This document shows positions 55,319 through 64,000 of a DNA stretch of 64,000 nucleotides, piece after piece. The stretch is from the NCBI GenBank assembly GCA_041879295.1, contig CP047152.1, forward strand, positions 618,501-682,500, written 5' to 3'. Below the pieces are notes generated by a model. It saw only the letters and a list, made by a program, of their open reading frames with translations. It had not been told where the DNA came from and searched no databases. This DNA is from Pseudomonas putida. Its GTDB lineage: Bacteria; Pseudomonadota; Gammaproteobacteria; Pseudomonadales; Pseudomonadaceae. Made by a program: the position numbers and the translations under genes. The first letter of the stretch is position 1. Every line of letters begins with the position of its first letter.

Positions 55319-55408
55319 GGCGAACCAGGCCAGTGCCAGCGAGAGGCGCTTCCCTGGCAGGGTTGGCCATCGCATCCCCACCGTGAAATTGCAGGGAGTT
55401 ACAAGGAC

Positions 55409-56122
55409 ATGAACGCAGCCAGCAGTATCAGCCAGATCGCCAGCCTGATGGCCGATCCCAAGCGCAGTGCCATGTTGTGGGCATTGATCGATGGCACACC
55501 TAGATTGGCCAATGAACTCGCGATAATGACTGGCCTGACTTCATCGTCCGCCTGCGCACACCTTTCGTTGCTGTCGTCGGCCGGCTTGCTCAAGCATGAA
55601 GCCAGGGGCCGCAAACGCTACTTTTGCCTGGCAACCCCGCAGGTCGGAGCGGCGGTAGAAGCCTTGGCCAGCGTGCAGCTGGAAAGCGCCAGGGGAGAGC
55701 GTGCCGAAGCGCCAGTATCGTCACTGCCCATGTCGATGCGCCGGGCGCGCCGTTGTGGCGATCATCTGGGTGGGGAGTTGGCCAGTGAGCTATATCATCG
55801 CATGGTGGTGGCCGGCTGGCTGGAAGGCAGCGGTCGGCAGTTGATGGTCAGTGACGAGGGGCGGGCGCAGTTGGCCTTGGTCGGGGTATACATCGATGCC
55901 TTGGCGCCACACCAGCAACGAGGTTGCGTGATCTGCCGCTGCACCGAGTGGAATGACCAGGGCCCTCACCTGGGGGGCGTACTTGGCCAGGCCTTGTTCA
56001 GGTTGTTCCTGCAATCTGGCTGGATGCGCGAGTTAGAGGACACGCGGGCATTGCATATTTCGGCGCTGGGTATCCAGCAGATCAATCGCATCGCCCGCGT
56101 GGCGACGTTGCAGGTCGGTTGA
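55409..56122 (+). CDS. ArsR/HTH-20-type transcriptional regulator
   Basis: 237 residues. N-terminal winged-helix HTH: ISQIASLMADPKRSAMLWAL, then ANELAIMTGLTSSSACAHLSLL and GLLKHEARGRKRYFCLATPQV, as in ArsR-type repressors. The C-terminal half (about 110-237) holds Cys/His residues (RRCGDHLGGELASELYH, GCVICRCTEW) that could bind metal or react with an oxidant. The inducer is unknown. It ends 20 bp before the converging adenine deaminase gene. Confidence 0.88.
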   Translation: MNAASSISQIASLMADPKRSAMLWALIDGTPRLANELAIMTGLTSSSACAHLSLLSSAGLLKHEARGRKRYFCLATPQVGAAVEALASVQLESARGERAEAPVSSLPMSMRRARRCGDHLGGELASELYHRMVVAGWLEGSGRQLMVSDEGRAQLALVGVYIDALAPHQQRGCVICRCTEWNDQGPHLGGVLGQALFRLFLQSGWMRELEDTRALHISALGIQQINRIARVATLQVG

Positions 56123-56142
56123 GCGCAACGTCTTCATGCTAC

Positions 56143-57096
<954 letters not shown>

Positions 57097-57176
57097 TCAT
57101 CTCAATCAGGTACGGTTGCGGCCATTCTACAGGGGCCGGCCGGGCAATGCGCCCAGCCGGGCTGCGACCTGGTGAA

Positions 57177-57863
57177 TCACCAGACCAAGGGTTCGCCCTT
57201 GTAGTTGATGAAACGCAGGCCGCCGTTGCCGCTTTGGGCCTTGATCTGTTCGATCATGCCTCGGGTGCTGGTGAGCACATCGATATCGGCGTTTTCGCCA
57301 CCCATGTCGGTTTTCACCCAGCCTGGGTGCATGGCCAGCACGCACAGGTCCGGGCGCTGCTGCTCAACGAAGAAGCTGTTGATCATCGAGTTCAGTGCCG
57401 CCTTGCTGGCCTTGTACAGGCAGATTTCGCCACCGTCGGGGATGGTAACGCTTCCCAGGATCGAGCTCATGAAGGCCAGCACACCACTGCCTTCACGTAT
57501 TTGACCCACCAGGCGGCGAGCCACGCGTATCGGCGCTACGGCATTGGTCATGAACAGATCGCCAATGTCGCTGTTGCTTACGGCCTCCAGGTCTTGCGGC
57601 AAGGGGCCCATGACCCCGGCGTTGACGAATATCAGGTCGAACACCTGGCCTTGCAGGCGTTGCTTCAGGCTGTCGAGCTGAACGGTGTCGTTCATTTCCA
57701 GCTGCTCGATACGCACGCCGGGCACGTTCGCCAGGGCGCCGGGCTGCTGCGGGTTACGGACGGTGGCAGTGATGTGCCAACCGTCTTCGTGCAGGCGTTG
57801 TACCAAGCCCAGGCCAAGCCCGCGCGAGGCGCCGATGATGAGGGCAGTTCTTGAATTGGCCAT
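57177..57863 (-). CDS. Short-chain dehydrogenase/reductase
   Basis: 228 residues. Classical SDR: LIIGASRGLGLGL nucleotide loop, FVNAGVMGP, catalytic Ser in FMSSILGSV and YKASKAALN (Tyr and Lys). It resembles the C-factor/sniffer-like SDR group. Substrate unknown. It lies 86 bp upstream of the adenine deaminase gene on the same strand; a functional link is not evident. Confidence 0.88.
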   Translation of the reverse strand: MANSRTALIIGASRGLGLGLVQRLHEDGWHITATVRNPQQPGALANVPGVRIEQLEMNDTVQLDSLKQRLQGQVFDLIFVNAGVMGPLPQDLEAVSNSDIGDLFMTNAVAPIRVARRLVGQIREGSGVLAFMSSILGSVTIPDGGEICLYKASKAALNSMINSFFVEQQRPDLCVLAMHPGWVKTDMGGENADIDVLTSTRGMIEQIKAQSGNGGLRFINYKGEPLVW

Positions 57864-57939
57864 AGGAACATTCCTTTATCGGTGTAGGAGAAAGGAATTG
57901 AGCATACGTCACGGCGGATACGCGTGCCTGGTTTGCTTG

Positions 57940-58041
57940 TGGTCAAAAAATGATCAGTTATGTCCGGGCCTTGCGGGGCCGGGCGCTTCGCCTGTTGGCG
58001 CACGGGTTATCCACAAGCTGGTCCACAGTTATTGTGTGCAA
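57940..58041 (+). repeat. DnaA-box unit 1
   Basis: TGGTCAAAAAATGATCA (57940-57956), 50 bp, perfect DnaA box TTATCCACA (58007-58015), 7 bp, CCACAGTTATTGTGTGCAA (58023-58041) which can form a short hairpin (CACA/TGTG). Order and spacing match unit 2. Confidence 0.75.
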
Positions 58042-58127
58042 GGTGAGCAAGCGGGGTGCGGCTTGGATGGGAGGCTCGCTGGGGATAAGTCGCGCGCATT
58101 CAGCAGTTTACGGCGGTCATCAAATCG

Positions 58128-58228
58128 TGATCAAAATATGATCAAAGCCCTGAAGGCCTTGAAATCACTAGCCTGCAAGAGAATGCCCCAAGCTTATCCA
58201 CAGGCAGGCCCACAGTTGTTGTGGGCAA
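58128..58228 (+). repeat. DnaA-box unit 2
   Basis: TGATCAAAATATGATCA (58128-58144), 49 bp, TTATCCACA (58194-58202), 7 bp, CCACAGTTGTTGTGGGCAA (58210-58228), whose hairpin GCCCACA/TGTGGGC is perfect. The 49-50 bp between palindrome and box are not conserved between units, whereas the ends are. Confidence 0.75.
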
Positions 58229-58231
58229 TGT

Positions 58232-58816
58232 TCAGCGTGCTTCGAGCAAAATACGTCCGCGGCTCAAATCCGCCAGTTGCTGTTGCAATGGCGCCAGGTG
58301 GGCGTCACCGAGGGCAATCAGCAGGTTAACGCCATTGGCGGTGAACTGTTCATCCAGGACCAGGCCGTCAACCTCGGCCAGGCGCAGCTTCACCAGCGCC
58401 AGCTCGCTGAAACTGCAGCTGCAGCTGAAATTGCTGCGCTGTACCAGCAGGCGCTTGGGCGCCTGTTGCAGGCACTTGTTGGCGCCGCCGCCATAGGCCC
58501 TGGCCAGGCCGCCGGTACCCAGCTGGATGCCGCCGTACCAGCGGATCACCAGCACCACCACCTGGTCGCAGTCCTGCGCTTCGATGGCCGCCAGGATCGG
58601 CCGCCCAGCGGTGCCGCCGGGTTCGCCATCGTCGCTGCTGCGGTACTGCGCGCCGAGTTTCCAGGCCCAGCAGTTGTGGGTTGCGGCCAGGTCGCTATGA
58701 CGTTCGATGAAACTCATCGCTTCGGCGGCACTGCTGATTGGCCCGGCGAGGGTGATGAAGCGGCTTTTGCGGATTTCCTCGCGGTATTCGCAGAGGTCGA
58801 GCAGGGTAGAAGGCAT
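58232..58816 (-). CDS. yigZ: YigZ/IMPACT family protein
   Basis: 194 residues. The UPF0029/IMPACT N-terminal domain is clear: SRFITLAGPISSAAEAMSFI, HNCWAWKLG, SSDDGEPGGTAGRPIL and VIRWYGGIQLGTGGLARAYG. A C-terminal EF-G-like domain follows. Function is not settled; eukaryotic IMPACT affects translation control. It begins 9 bp after the RutR-like gene stop, suggesting one transcript. Confidence 0.93.
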   Translation of the reverse strand: MPSTLLDLCEYREEIRKSRFITLAGPISSAAEAMSFIERHSDLAATHNCWAWKLGAQYRSSDDGEPGGTAGRPILAAIEAQDCDQVVVLVIRWYGGIQLGTGGLARAYGGGANKCLQQAPKRLLVQRSNFSCSCSFSELALVKLRLAEVDGLVLDEQFTANGVNLLIALGDAHLAPLQQQLADLSRGRILLEAR

Positions 58817-58825
58817 AAAGGACGG

Positions 58826-59488
58826 TCAGGCAGCCGGCTTGATGCCGCAGCCCTTCAAAATGATGTGGATAAGGTTGTTGCTCGCGTCTTCCATGTCCTG
58901 CTTGGTCAGGCGGCTGCGGCCAGTCACCTGGCAAATCTGGGTGGCGAAGTCTGCATAGTGCTGGGTGCTGCCCCAGAGCAGGAAGATCAGGTGCACCGGG
59001 TCGACCGGGTCCATTTTGCCTGCTTCGATCCAGGCCTGGAAGACCGCAGCACGGCCGCGGAACCATTCGCGGTAATCGGCGCTGAAGTATTCGGTCAGGC
59101 AGGTGCCACCGCTGATCACTTCCATGGCGAAAATGCGCGAAGCTTGCGGGTTGCGCCGGGAGAACTCCATCTTGGTACGGATGTACTGGCTCAGGGCTTC
59201 ACCGGGGTCGTCATCGACGCTCAAGGCGTTGAAGGTGCTGTCCCACAACTCGATGATATTGCTGAGCACGGCGATGTACAGGCCCAGCTTGTTGGTGAAG
59301 TAGTAATGCAGGTTGGCCTTGGGCAACCCCGCCTTGAGCGCGATGGTGTTCATGCTGGTGCCCTTGAAACCATGGCGGGCGAATTCATCTTCGGCGGCCT
59401 GGATAATGGCCTGTTCGTTCTTCTGGCGGATACGGCCCGCGGGCTTGCCCGAGGCGGAGAGGCGATGCGCAGGGACTTCTAGGGTCAT
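58826..59488 (-). CDS. TetR-family regulator, RutR-like
   Basis: 220 residues. N-terminal TetR HTH (AIIQAAEDEFARHGFKGTSM, then LPKANLHYYFTNKLGLYIAVL) and a YcdC/RutR-type C-terminal domain (RRNPQASRIFAMEVISGG, LIFLLWGSTQHYADFATQI). RutR of E. coli senses uracil/thymine and controls pyrimidine breakdown. Here the beta-alanine transaminase and mmsA genes are close, and beta-alanine and methylmalonate semialdehyde arise from pyrimidine catabolism, so a related role is plausible. The ATG at 59488 gives a normal length. Confidence 0.88.
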   Translation of the reverse strand: MTLEVPAHRLSASGKPAGRIRQKNEQAIIQAAEDEFARHGFKGTSMNTIALKAGLPKANLHYYFTNKLGLYIAVLSNIIELWDSTFNALSVDDDPGEALSQYIRTKMEFSRRNPQASRIFAMEVISGGTCLTEYFSADYREWFRGRAAVFQAWIEAGKMDPVDPVHLIFLLWGSTQHYADFATQICQVTGRSRLTKQDMEDASNNLIHIILKGCGIKPAA

Positions 59489-59578
59489 GGGCGATTCCGT
59501 ACGAGGCAGTGGCTGCGGCTGTGGGACAAGATTACCTGCCTGTGCCGAAGTGACAAGCGTTTGCGGCACAGACTGGCA

Positions 59579-60496
59579 TCAACGTGTCGCAGCCAGGCTT
59601 TCGAGGAAGCTTTCCAGCACCAGGTTGGGGCGCCGGCCTTTGCGGGTAACCCAGCTCAGGCTCAGGTCATAAAAACGCTCCTTGGGCTTGAGCGCACGCA
59701 AACGGCCTTGTTGTACCCAGAACATGGCGTAGTGGTCGGGCAGATAGCCGATGTAACGCCCGGTGAGGATCAGAAACGCCATGCCCTCGCGGTCAGAAGC
59801 ACTGGCGGTGCAATTCAGCGCCTGGTAATGCGCCTGGATTTCGGCGGGTAGACGGAAGGTGGGGGTGATGGCTTCCTGGCTATTGAGGCGGTCGTCGTCT
59901 ATCTGCTGGTCATCGGCATAGAACAGCGGGTGGCCGACGGCGCAGTACAGCAGCGAGCGTTCGCTGTACAACGGTTGGTACTCAAGCCCCGAAAGCGGGC
60001 TGGTCTGGGGTACGACGCCAACGTGAAGGCTGCCATCGAGCACGCCGTGCTCGACCTGGCTGGGGGCGATCATACGGATCTGGATGCGCACATCAGGGCC
60101 GCGGTCCTTGAGTTCCGCCAGGGCATGGGTGATACGCATGTGCGGCAAGGTCACCAGGTTGTCGGTCAGACCAATGTTCAGCTCGCCGCGCAAATGCTGG
60201 TGCAGGCCGTTGACCTCGGTGCGGAAGCTTTCCAGCGCGCTGAGCAGTTGCAGGGCTGAATGGTAGACCTCGCGGCCTTCCTCAGTCAGCGAGAAACCGG
60301 CGCGTCCGCGCTGACACAGGCGCAGGCCGAGGCGTTGCTCAAGGTCGTTCATCTGCTGGCTGATGGCCGAGCGCCCAATGCCCAGTACGTTCTCGGCAGC
60401 CGAGAAGCCACCGCACTCGACGACGCTGCGGTAGATCTTCAGAAGGCGGATGTCGAAGTCGCTGACTTGGGCGAGTGGATCGGGTCGTCGGCTCAT
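59579..60496 (-). CDS. LysR-family transcriptional regulator
   Basis: 305 residues. N-terminal winged HTH (FDIRLLKIYRSVVECGGFSA, then GIGRSAISQQMNDLEQRLGL) and a periplasmic-binding-type effector domain. It is divergent from the beta-alanine:pyruvate transaminase gene (118-bp gap), so control of bauA-mmsA is likely. The effector may be beta-alanine or a related amino acid; this is inferred from position only. Confidence 0.92.
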   Translation of the reverse strand: MSRRPDPLAQVSDFDIRLLKIYRSVVECGGFSAAENVLGIGRSAISQQMNDLEQRLGLRLCQRGRAGFSLTEEGREVYHSALQLLSALESFRTEVNGLHQHLRGELNIGLTDNLVTLPHMRITHALAELKDRGPDVRIQIRMIAPSQVEHGVLDGSLHVGVVPQTSPLSGLEYQPLYSERSLLYCAVGHPLFYADDQQIDDDRLNSQEAITPTFRLPAEIQAHYQALNCTASASDREGMAFLILTGRYIGYLPDHYAMFWVQQGRLRALKPKERFYDLSLSWVTRKGRRPNLVLESFLESLAATR

Positions 60497-60614
60497 TAGT
60501 TTAGTCTCGGCCTGTCTGAAGATTAGAAATGTAGGCTTTTTCTGACTCTATCGCCGTGCCAATTTAGCTGCAACAAGATACATCGTTGCCTAATCGTCTT
60601 CCGAGGAACCGCCG

Positions 60615-61961
60615 ATGAACATGCCCGAAACCGCCCCTGCCGGTATCGCCAGCCAGCTCAAGCTGGACGCCCACTGGATGCCCTACACCGCCAACCGCAA
60701 CTTCCAGCGCGACCCTCGCCTGATCGTGGCGGCCGAAGGCAACTACCTGGTCGATGACCACGGGCGCAAGATCTTCGACGCCCTGTCCGGCCTGTGGACC
60801 TGCGGCGCAGGGCACACTCGCAAGGAAATCGCTGACGCGGTGACCCGCCAACTGAGTACGCTGGACTATTCCCCAGCATTCCAGTTCGGCCACCCGCTGT
60901 CGTTCCAGCTGGCGGAAAAGATCGCCGAGCTGGTTCCGGGCAATCTGAATCACGTCTTTTATACCAACTCCGGTTCCGAATGCGCCGACACCGCATTGAA
61001 GATGGTGCGTGCCTACTGGCGCCTGAAAGGCCAGGCCACCAAGACCAAGATCATCGGCCGTGCCCGTGGTTACCATGGCGTGAACATCGCGGGTACCAGC
61101 CTGGGTGGCGTCAACGGTAACCGCAAGATGTTTGGTCAGCTGCTGGACGTCGACCACCTGCCTCACACTGTATTGCCGGTGAACGCCTTCTCCAAAGGCT
61201 TGCCGGAAGAGGGCGGTATCGCTCTGGCTGACGAAATGCTCAAGCTGATCGAGCTGCACGATGCCTCCAACATCGCAGCAGTCATCGTCGAGCCGCTGGC
61301 CGGTTCGGCCGGTGTGCTGCCGCCGCCGAAGGGTTACCTGAAGCGTCTGCGTGAAATCTGCACCCAGCACAACATTCTGCTGATCTTCGATGAAGTGATC
61401 ACTGGCTTCGGCCGCATGGGCGCGATGACCGGCTCGGAAGCCTTCGGCGTTACCCCGGACCTGATGTGCATCGCCAAGCAGGTGACCAACGGCGCCATCC
61501 CGATGGGCGCAGTGATTGCCAGCAGCGAGATCTACCAGACGTTCATGAATCAGCCGACCCCGGAATACGCCGTGGAATTCCCACACGGCTACACCTACTC
61601 GGCGCACCCGGTAGCCTGTGCCGCCGGTATCGCCGCGCTGGACCTGCTGCAGAAGGAAAACCTGGTGCAGTCTGCTGCTGAACTGGCGCCGCATTTCGAG
61701 AAGCTGCTGCACGGCGTGAAGGGCACCAAGAATATCGTCGATATCCGCAACTACGGCCTGGCCGGCGCCATCCAGATCGCCGCCCGTGACGGTGACGCCA
61801 TCGTTCGCCCATACGAAGCGGCCATGAAACTGTGGAAAGCTGGCTTCTATGTACGCTTTGGTGGCGACACCCTGCAGTTCGGCCCAACCTTCAATACCAA
61901 GCCGCAGGAATTGGACCGTCTGTTCGATGCTGTAGGCGAAACCCTGAACCTGATCGACTGA
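60615..61961 (+). CDS. bauA: Beta-alanine:pyruvate transaminase (omega-amino acid--pyruvate aminotransferase)
   Basis: 448 residues. Class III PLP aminotransferase that moves the amino group of beta-alanine to pyruvate, giving malonate semialdehyde and alanine. PLP Lys288 lies in CIAKQVTNGAIPMGAV; ADTALKMVRAYWRLKGQ, GRARGYHGVNIAGTSLGG and IFDEVITGFGRMG are typical. The position of the lysine equals that of the P. putida enzyme of known structure, as I recall. GAGGA precedes the ATG. mmsA follows after 73 bp. Confidence 0.96.
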   Translation: MNMPETAPAGIASQLKLDAHWMPYTANRNFQRDPRLIVAAEGNYLVDDHGRKIFDALSGLWTCGAGHTRKEIADAVTRQLSTLDYSPAFQFGHPLSFQLAEKIAELVPGNLNHVFYTNSGSECADTALKMVRAYWRLKGQATKTKIIGRARGYHGVNIAGTSLGGVNGNRKMFGQLLDVDHLPHTVLPVNAFSKGLPEEGGIALADEMLKLIELHDASNIAAVIVEPLAGSAGVLPPPKGYLKRLREICTQHNILLIFDEVITGFGRMGAMTGSEAFGVTPDLMCIAKQVTNGAIPMGAVIASSEIYQTFMNQPTPEYAVEFPHGYTYSAHPVACAAGIAALDLLQKENLVQSAAELAPHFEKLLHGVKGTKNIVDIRNYGLAGAIQIAARDGDAIVRPYEAAMKLWKAGFYVRFGGDTLQFGPTFNTKPQELDRLFDAVGETLNLID

Positions 61962-62034
61962 TCTTTCCGATTTTGATGCCAGGCGCATGCCCGCTGCGGG
62001 CGCCTGGTTCTCCTATGTTTATCTGGAGTTTTGC

Positions 62035-63528
62035 ATGAGCATTGTTCAGCACCTGATTCACGGCGAACTGGTTACCAAAGGTGAGCGCACCGCCGATGTC
62101 TTCAACCCGTCCACTGGCCAGGCCGTTCGCAAGGTCGAACTGGCCAGCCGCGCAACCGTTCAGGAAGCGATCGATTCCGCCAAGGCTGCCTTCCCGGCCT
62201 GGCGCAACACCCCACCGGCCAAGCGTGCCCAGGTGATGTTCCGCTTCAAGCAACTGCTGGAGCAGAACGAAGCCAAGATTTCGCAGATGATCAGCGAAGA
62301 GCATGGCAAGACCCTGGAAGACGCCGCCGGCGAACTGAAGCGTGGTATCGAGAACGTCGAGTTCGCGTGTGCAGCCCCAGAAGTGCTGAAGGGTGAGTAC
62401 AGCCGCAACGTCGGTCCGAACATCGACGCCTGGTCCGACTTCCAGCCGCTGGGCGTGGTTGCCGGTATCACCCCATTCAACTTCCCAGCCATGGTGCCGC
62501 TGTGGATGTACCCACTGGCCATCGCCTGCGGCAACGCATTCATCCTCAAGCCTTCCGAGCGTGACCCGAGCTCGACTCTGTACATTGCCCAGTTGCTGCT
62601 GGAAGCCGGTTTGCCGAAGGGCATCCTCAACGTGGTGCACGGTGACAAGGAAGCGGTGGATGCGCTGATCGAAGCGCCGGAAGTGAAAGCACTGAGCTTC
62701 GTGGGTTCTACCCCGATCGCCGAGTACATCTATGCCGAAGGCACCAAGCGTGGCAAGCGTGTACAAGCCTTGGGGGGCGCGAAGAACCACGCGGTGCTGA
62801 TGCCGGATGCCGACCTGGACAACGCAGTCAGTGCCCTGATGGGCGCGGCTTACGGTTCATGTGGCGAGCGTTGCATGGCCATTTCGGTAGCCGTGTGCGT
62901 AGGCGACCAAGTGGCCGATGCCCTGATTGCCAAGCTGGAGCCACAGATCAAGGCGCTGAAGATTGGTGCCGGCACCTCGTGTGGCCTGGACATGGGCCCG
63001 CTGGTGACTGCGGCAGCGCGTGACAAGGTCGTGGGTTACATCGATGACGGTGTTGCTGCTGGCGCCAAGCTGGTGGTGGATGGCCGTGGCTTCCGTGTGG
63101 CAGGTAATGAAGATGGCTACTTCGTGGGTGGCACCCTGTTCGACAAGGTGACCCCGGAGATGCGCATCTATAAAGAGGAGATCTTTGGCCCGGTGCTGTG
63201 CGTGGTCCGGGTTAATAGCCTGGAGCAGGCCATGCAGCTGATCAACGATCACGAGTATGGCAACGGCACTTGCATCTTTACCCGTGACGGTGAAGCGGCC
63301 CGTCTGTTCTGCGACGAGATCGAGGTGGGTATGGTGGGTGTCAACGTACCGCTGCCGGTGCCGGTGGCCTACCACAGCTTTGGTGGCTGGAAGCGTTCTC
63401 TGTTTGGTGACCTGCATGCCTATGGTCCGGATGGTGTGCGCTTCTATACCCGTCGTAAGGCAATTACCCAGCGTTGGCCACAGCGGGCCAGCCATGAAGC
63501 GTCGCAGTTTGCATTCCCTAGCCTTTAA
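62035..63528 (+). CDS. mmsA: (Methyl)malonate-semialdehyde dehydrogenase (CoA-acylating)
   Basis: 497 residues. It oxidises malonate semialdehyde (from beta-alanine) or methylmalonate semialdehyde to acetyl- or propionyl-CoA with NAD and CoA. Motifs: GVVAGITPFNFPAMVPLWMY, SFVGSTPIAEYIY, and the catalytic Cys280 in GERCMAIS. Together with the transaminase upstream it forms a two-step beta-alanine degradation module. The ATG at 62035 gives MSIVQHLIHGELV, the family start. A strong terminator follows. Confidence 0.95.
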   Translation: MSIVQHLIHGELVTKGERTADVFNPSTGQAVRKVELASRATVQEAIDSAKAAFPAWRNTPPAKRAQVMFRFKQLLEQNEAKISQMISEEHGKTLEDAAGELKRGIENVEFACAAPEVLKGEYSRNVGPNIDAWSDFQPLGVVAGITPFNFPAMVPLWMYPLAIACGNAFILKPSERDPSSTLYIAQLLLEAGLPKGILNVVHGDKEAVDALIEAPEVKALSFVGSTPIAEYIYAEGTKRGKRVQALGGAKNHAVLMPDADLDNAVSALMGAAYGSCGERCMAISVAVCVGDQVADALIAKLEPQIKALKIGAGTSCGLDMGPLVTAAARDKVVGYIDDGVAAGAKLVVDGRGFRVAGNEDGYFVGGTLFDKVTPEMRIYKEEIFGPVLCVVRVNSLEQAMQLINDHEYGNGTCIFTRDGEAARLFCDEIEVGMVGVNVPLPVPVAYHSFGGWKRSLFGDLHAYGPDGVRFYTRRKAITQRWPQRASHEASQFAFPSL

Positions 63529-63544
63529 GGTGGGGTAAGCAAAG

Positions 63545-63577
63545 CGGGGAGGCCGTCAGGCCTCCCCGTTTTGTTTT
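63545..63577 (+). terminator. Terminator after mmsA
   Basis: CGGGGAGGCC-GTCA-GGCCTCCCCG followed by TTTTGTTTTT, a 10-bp perfect stem with a T run. Confidence 0.92.
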
Positions 63578-63660
63578 TGGGGTTTGGTTGTTGCTGTTGT
63601 AGGGGGAGAGGGCTGTTTTGAGAGGGCGTTGGCTATGAGATGTGTCCGCCATCACCTTTG

Positions 63661-64000
63661 CAGTGCCTGTGAGATCGAGCGCCGCCCGCGCGGCGCATCG
63701 CGAGCTGCGCTCGCTCCTACGTTTGTTTCGGGCCAGTCACGCCTGTGATAGGCGCGCGCGACCGCCTTGTTTGTACGACGCGATATCGCGCCATGCGCCA
63801 AGGCGTTCGCGCGCAAATCCCCCAGAAATAATTGGCCCGAAACAAACGTAGGAGCGAGCGCAGCTCGCGATGCGCTTGTTTGTACGACGCGATATCGCGC
63901 CATGCGCCAAGGCGTTCGCGCGCAAATCCCACAGGCATAATTGGCCCGAAACAAACGTAGGAGCGAGCGCAGCTCGCGATGCGCCGCGCGGGCGGCGCTC
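63661..64000. repeat. Palindromic repeat element, copy 2, with internal 109-bp tandem duplication (runs off the window)
   Basis: It begins CAGTGCCTGTGAGATCGAGC and continues like copy 1 at 17727. The left arm runs to about 63735. The segment 63766-63874 (from CTTGTTTGTACGACGCG to CGCAGCTCGCGATGCG) is repeated directly at 63875-63983, so the right arm occurs twice. The end of the second right arm lies beyond base 64000. No gene is supported here, although several short open frames exist because of the symmetry. Confidence 0.85.

Larger units (their letters stand above)
54919..55408. other. 490-bp region upstream of the ArsR-like gene
   Basis: Lower GC than its surroundings and no convincing gene. 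Two open frames exist (55015-55293 + and 54989-55381 -), but their third-position GC is low and no RBS or family motif supports them. The region holds a palindrome and a probable promoter for the ArsR-like gene, listed separately. Confidence 0.5.
57864..58231. other. 368-bp intergenic region with two DnaA-box units
   Basis: No gene is seen. The region holds two like-built units (listed separately) about 187 bp apart, each with an AT-rich palindrome, a TTATCCACA box and a small hairpin. A third TTATCCACA (as TGTGGATAA) lies at 58864-58872 in the nearby TetR-type gene. Confidence 0.7.

Noticed and set aside
54989..55381. 130-codon minus-strand frame between the MFS and ArsR-like genes
   Set aside because: Third-position GC is only about 58 percent in the part I checked, far below its neighbours, and no RBS or family motif is seen. 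It is kept only as part of the intergenic region.
63642..63954. Several short open frames in the terminal repeat
   Set aside because: They arise from the long inverted and tandem repeats; similar frames appear at the copy near 17.8 kb on both strands, and none has an RBS or a recognisable protein.

Overview
The window looks like a stretch of chromosome from the Pseudomonas putida group. It has high GC, dense Pseudomonas-style operons and P. putida-type REP palindromes. The gene order, as I remember it, follows the mpl-ubiX / aco / accBC / speA / pbpC / fabG / copA / add / mmsA section of P. putida KT2440 (about PP_0546 to PP_0597). I ran no database search. I saw no tRNA, rRNA or CRISPR array.

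Layout. 1-3.05 kb: 3' part of a sigma-54 activator, then the overlapping set mpl, ubiX and a small lipoprotein gene. 3.1-5.6 kb: a NAD(P)-binding protein and a MORN-repeat/C13-peptidase lipoprotein. 5.8-13.2 kb: acetoin catabolism, acoXABC plus butanediol dehydrogenase on the minus strand, with acoR divergent and a perfect -24/-12 promoter between. 13.3-17.6 kb: aroQ-accB-accC (early fatty-acid synthesis) and dsbD. 17.7-21.4 kb: a 247-bp palindromic repeat, a chemoreceptor and a GGDEF response regulator. 21.7-26 kb: DUF2333, NUDIX, a SUI1 factor and speA. 26-28 kb: an accessory island, a polymorphic-toxin-type-44 gene cut in two by a 1192-bp IS5-family element, with its presumed immunity gene intact and overlapping its 3' end. 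28-39 kb: MATE transporter, alpha-2-macroglobulin, a small membrane protein, PBP1C and an orphan two-partner-secretion transporter. 39-40.6 kb: a PprB-like regulator and an FppA-like prepilin peptidase with no Tad/Flp genes. 40.9-43.2 kb: two paralogous DUF4136 lipoproteins, cmoM and a MazG-like protein. 43.2-47.7 kb: MaoC, a long FabG and a divergent thiolase, then an AraC regulator. 47.8-49.7 kb: a dCache chemoreceptor. 49.9-53.5 kb: copper homeostasis (copA-cueR, copZ) with two CueR-type operators. 53.6-60.5 kb: Bcr/CflA MFS transporter, ArsR-like regulator, adenine deaminase, SDR, YigZ, RutR-like TetR and LysR. 60.6-63.5 kb: beta-alanine:pyruvate transaminase and mmsA. 63.66 kb to the end: a second, internally duplicated copy of the palindromic repeat.

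The points most worth following up are: the IS-split toxin, whose frame is restored exactly when the IS and one CTAG copy are removed; two equally built units about 187 bp apart, each with an AT-rich palindrome, a perfect DnaA box and a small hairpin (57.94-58.23 kb); a REP sequence carried in frame inside a sigma-54 activator; and the FabG/MaoC/thiolase set, which mirrors the mycobacterial fabG4-htdX-fadA2 locus.
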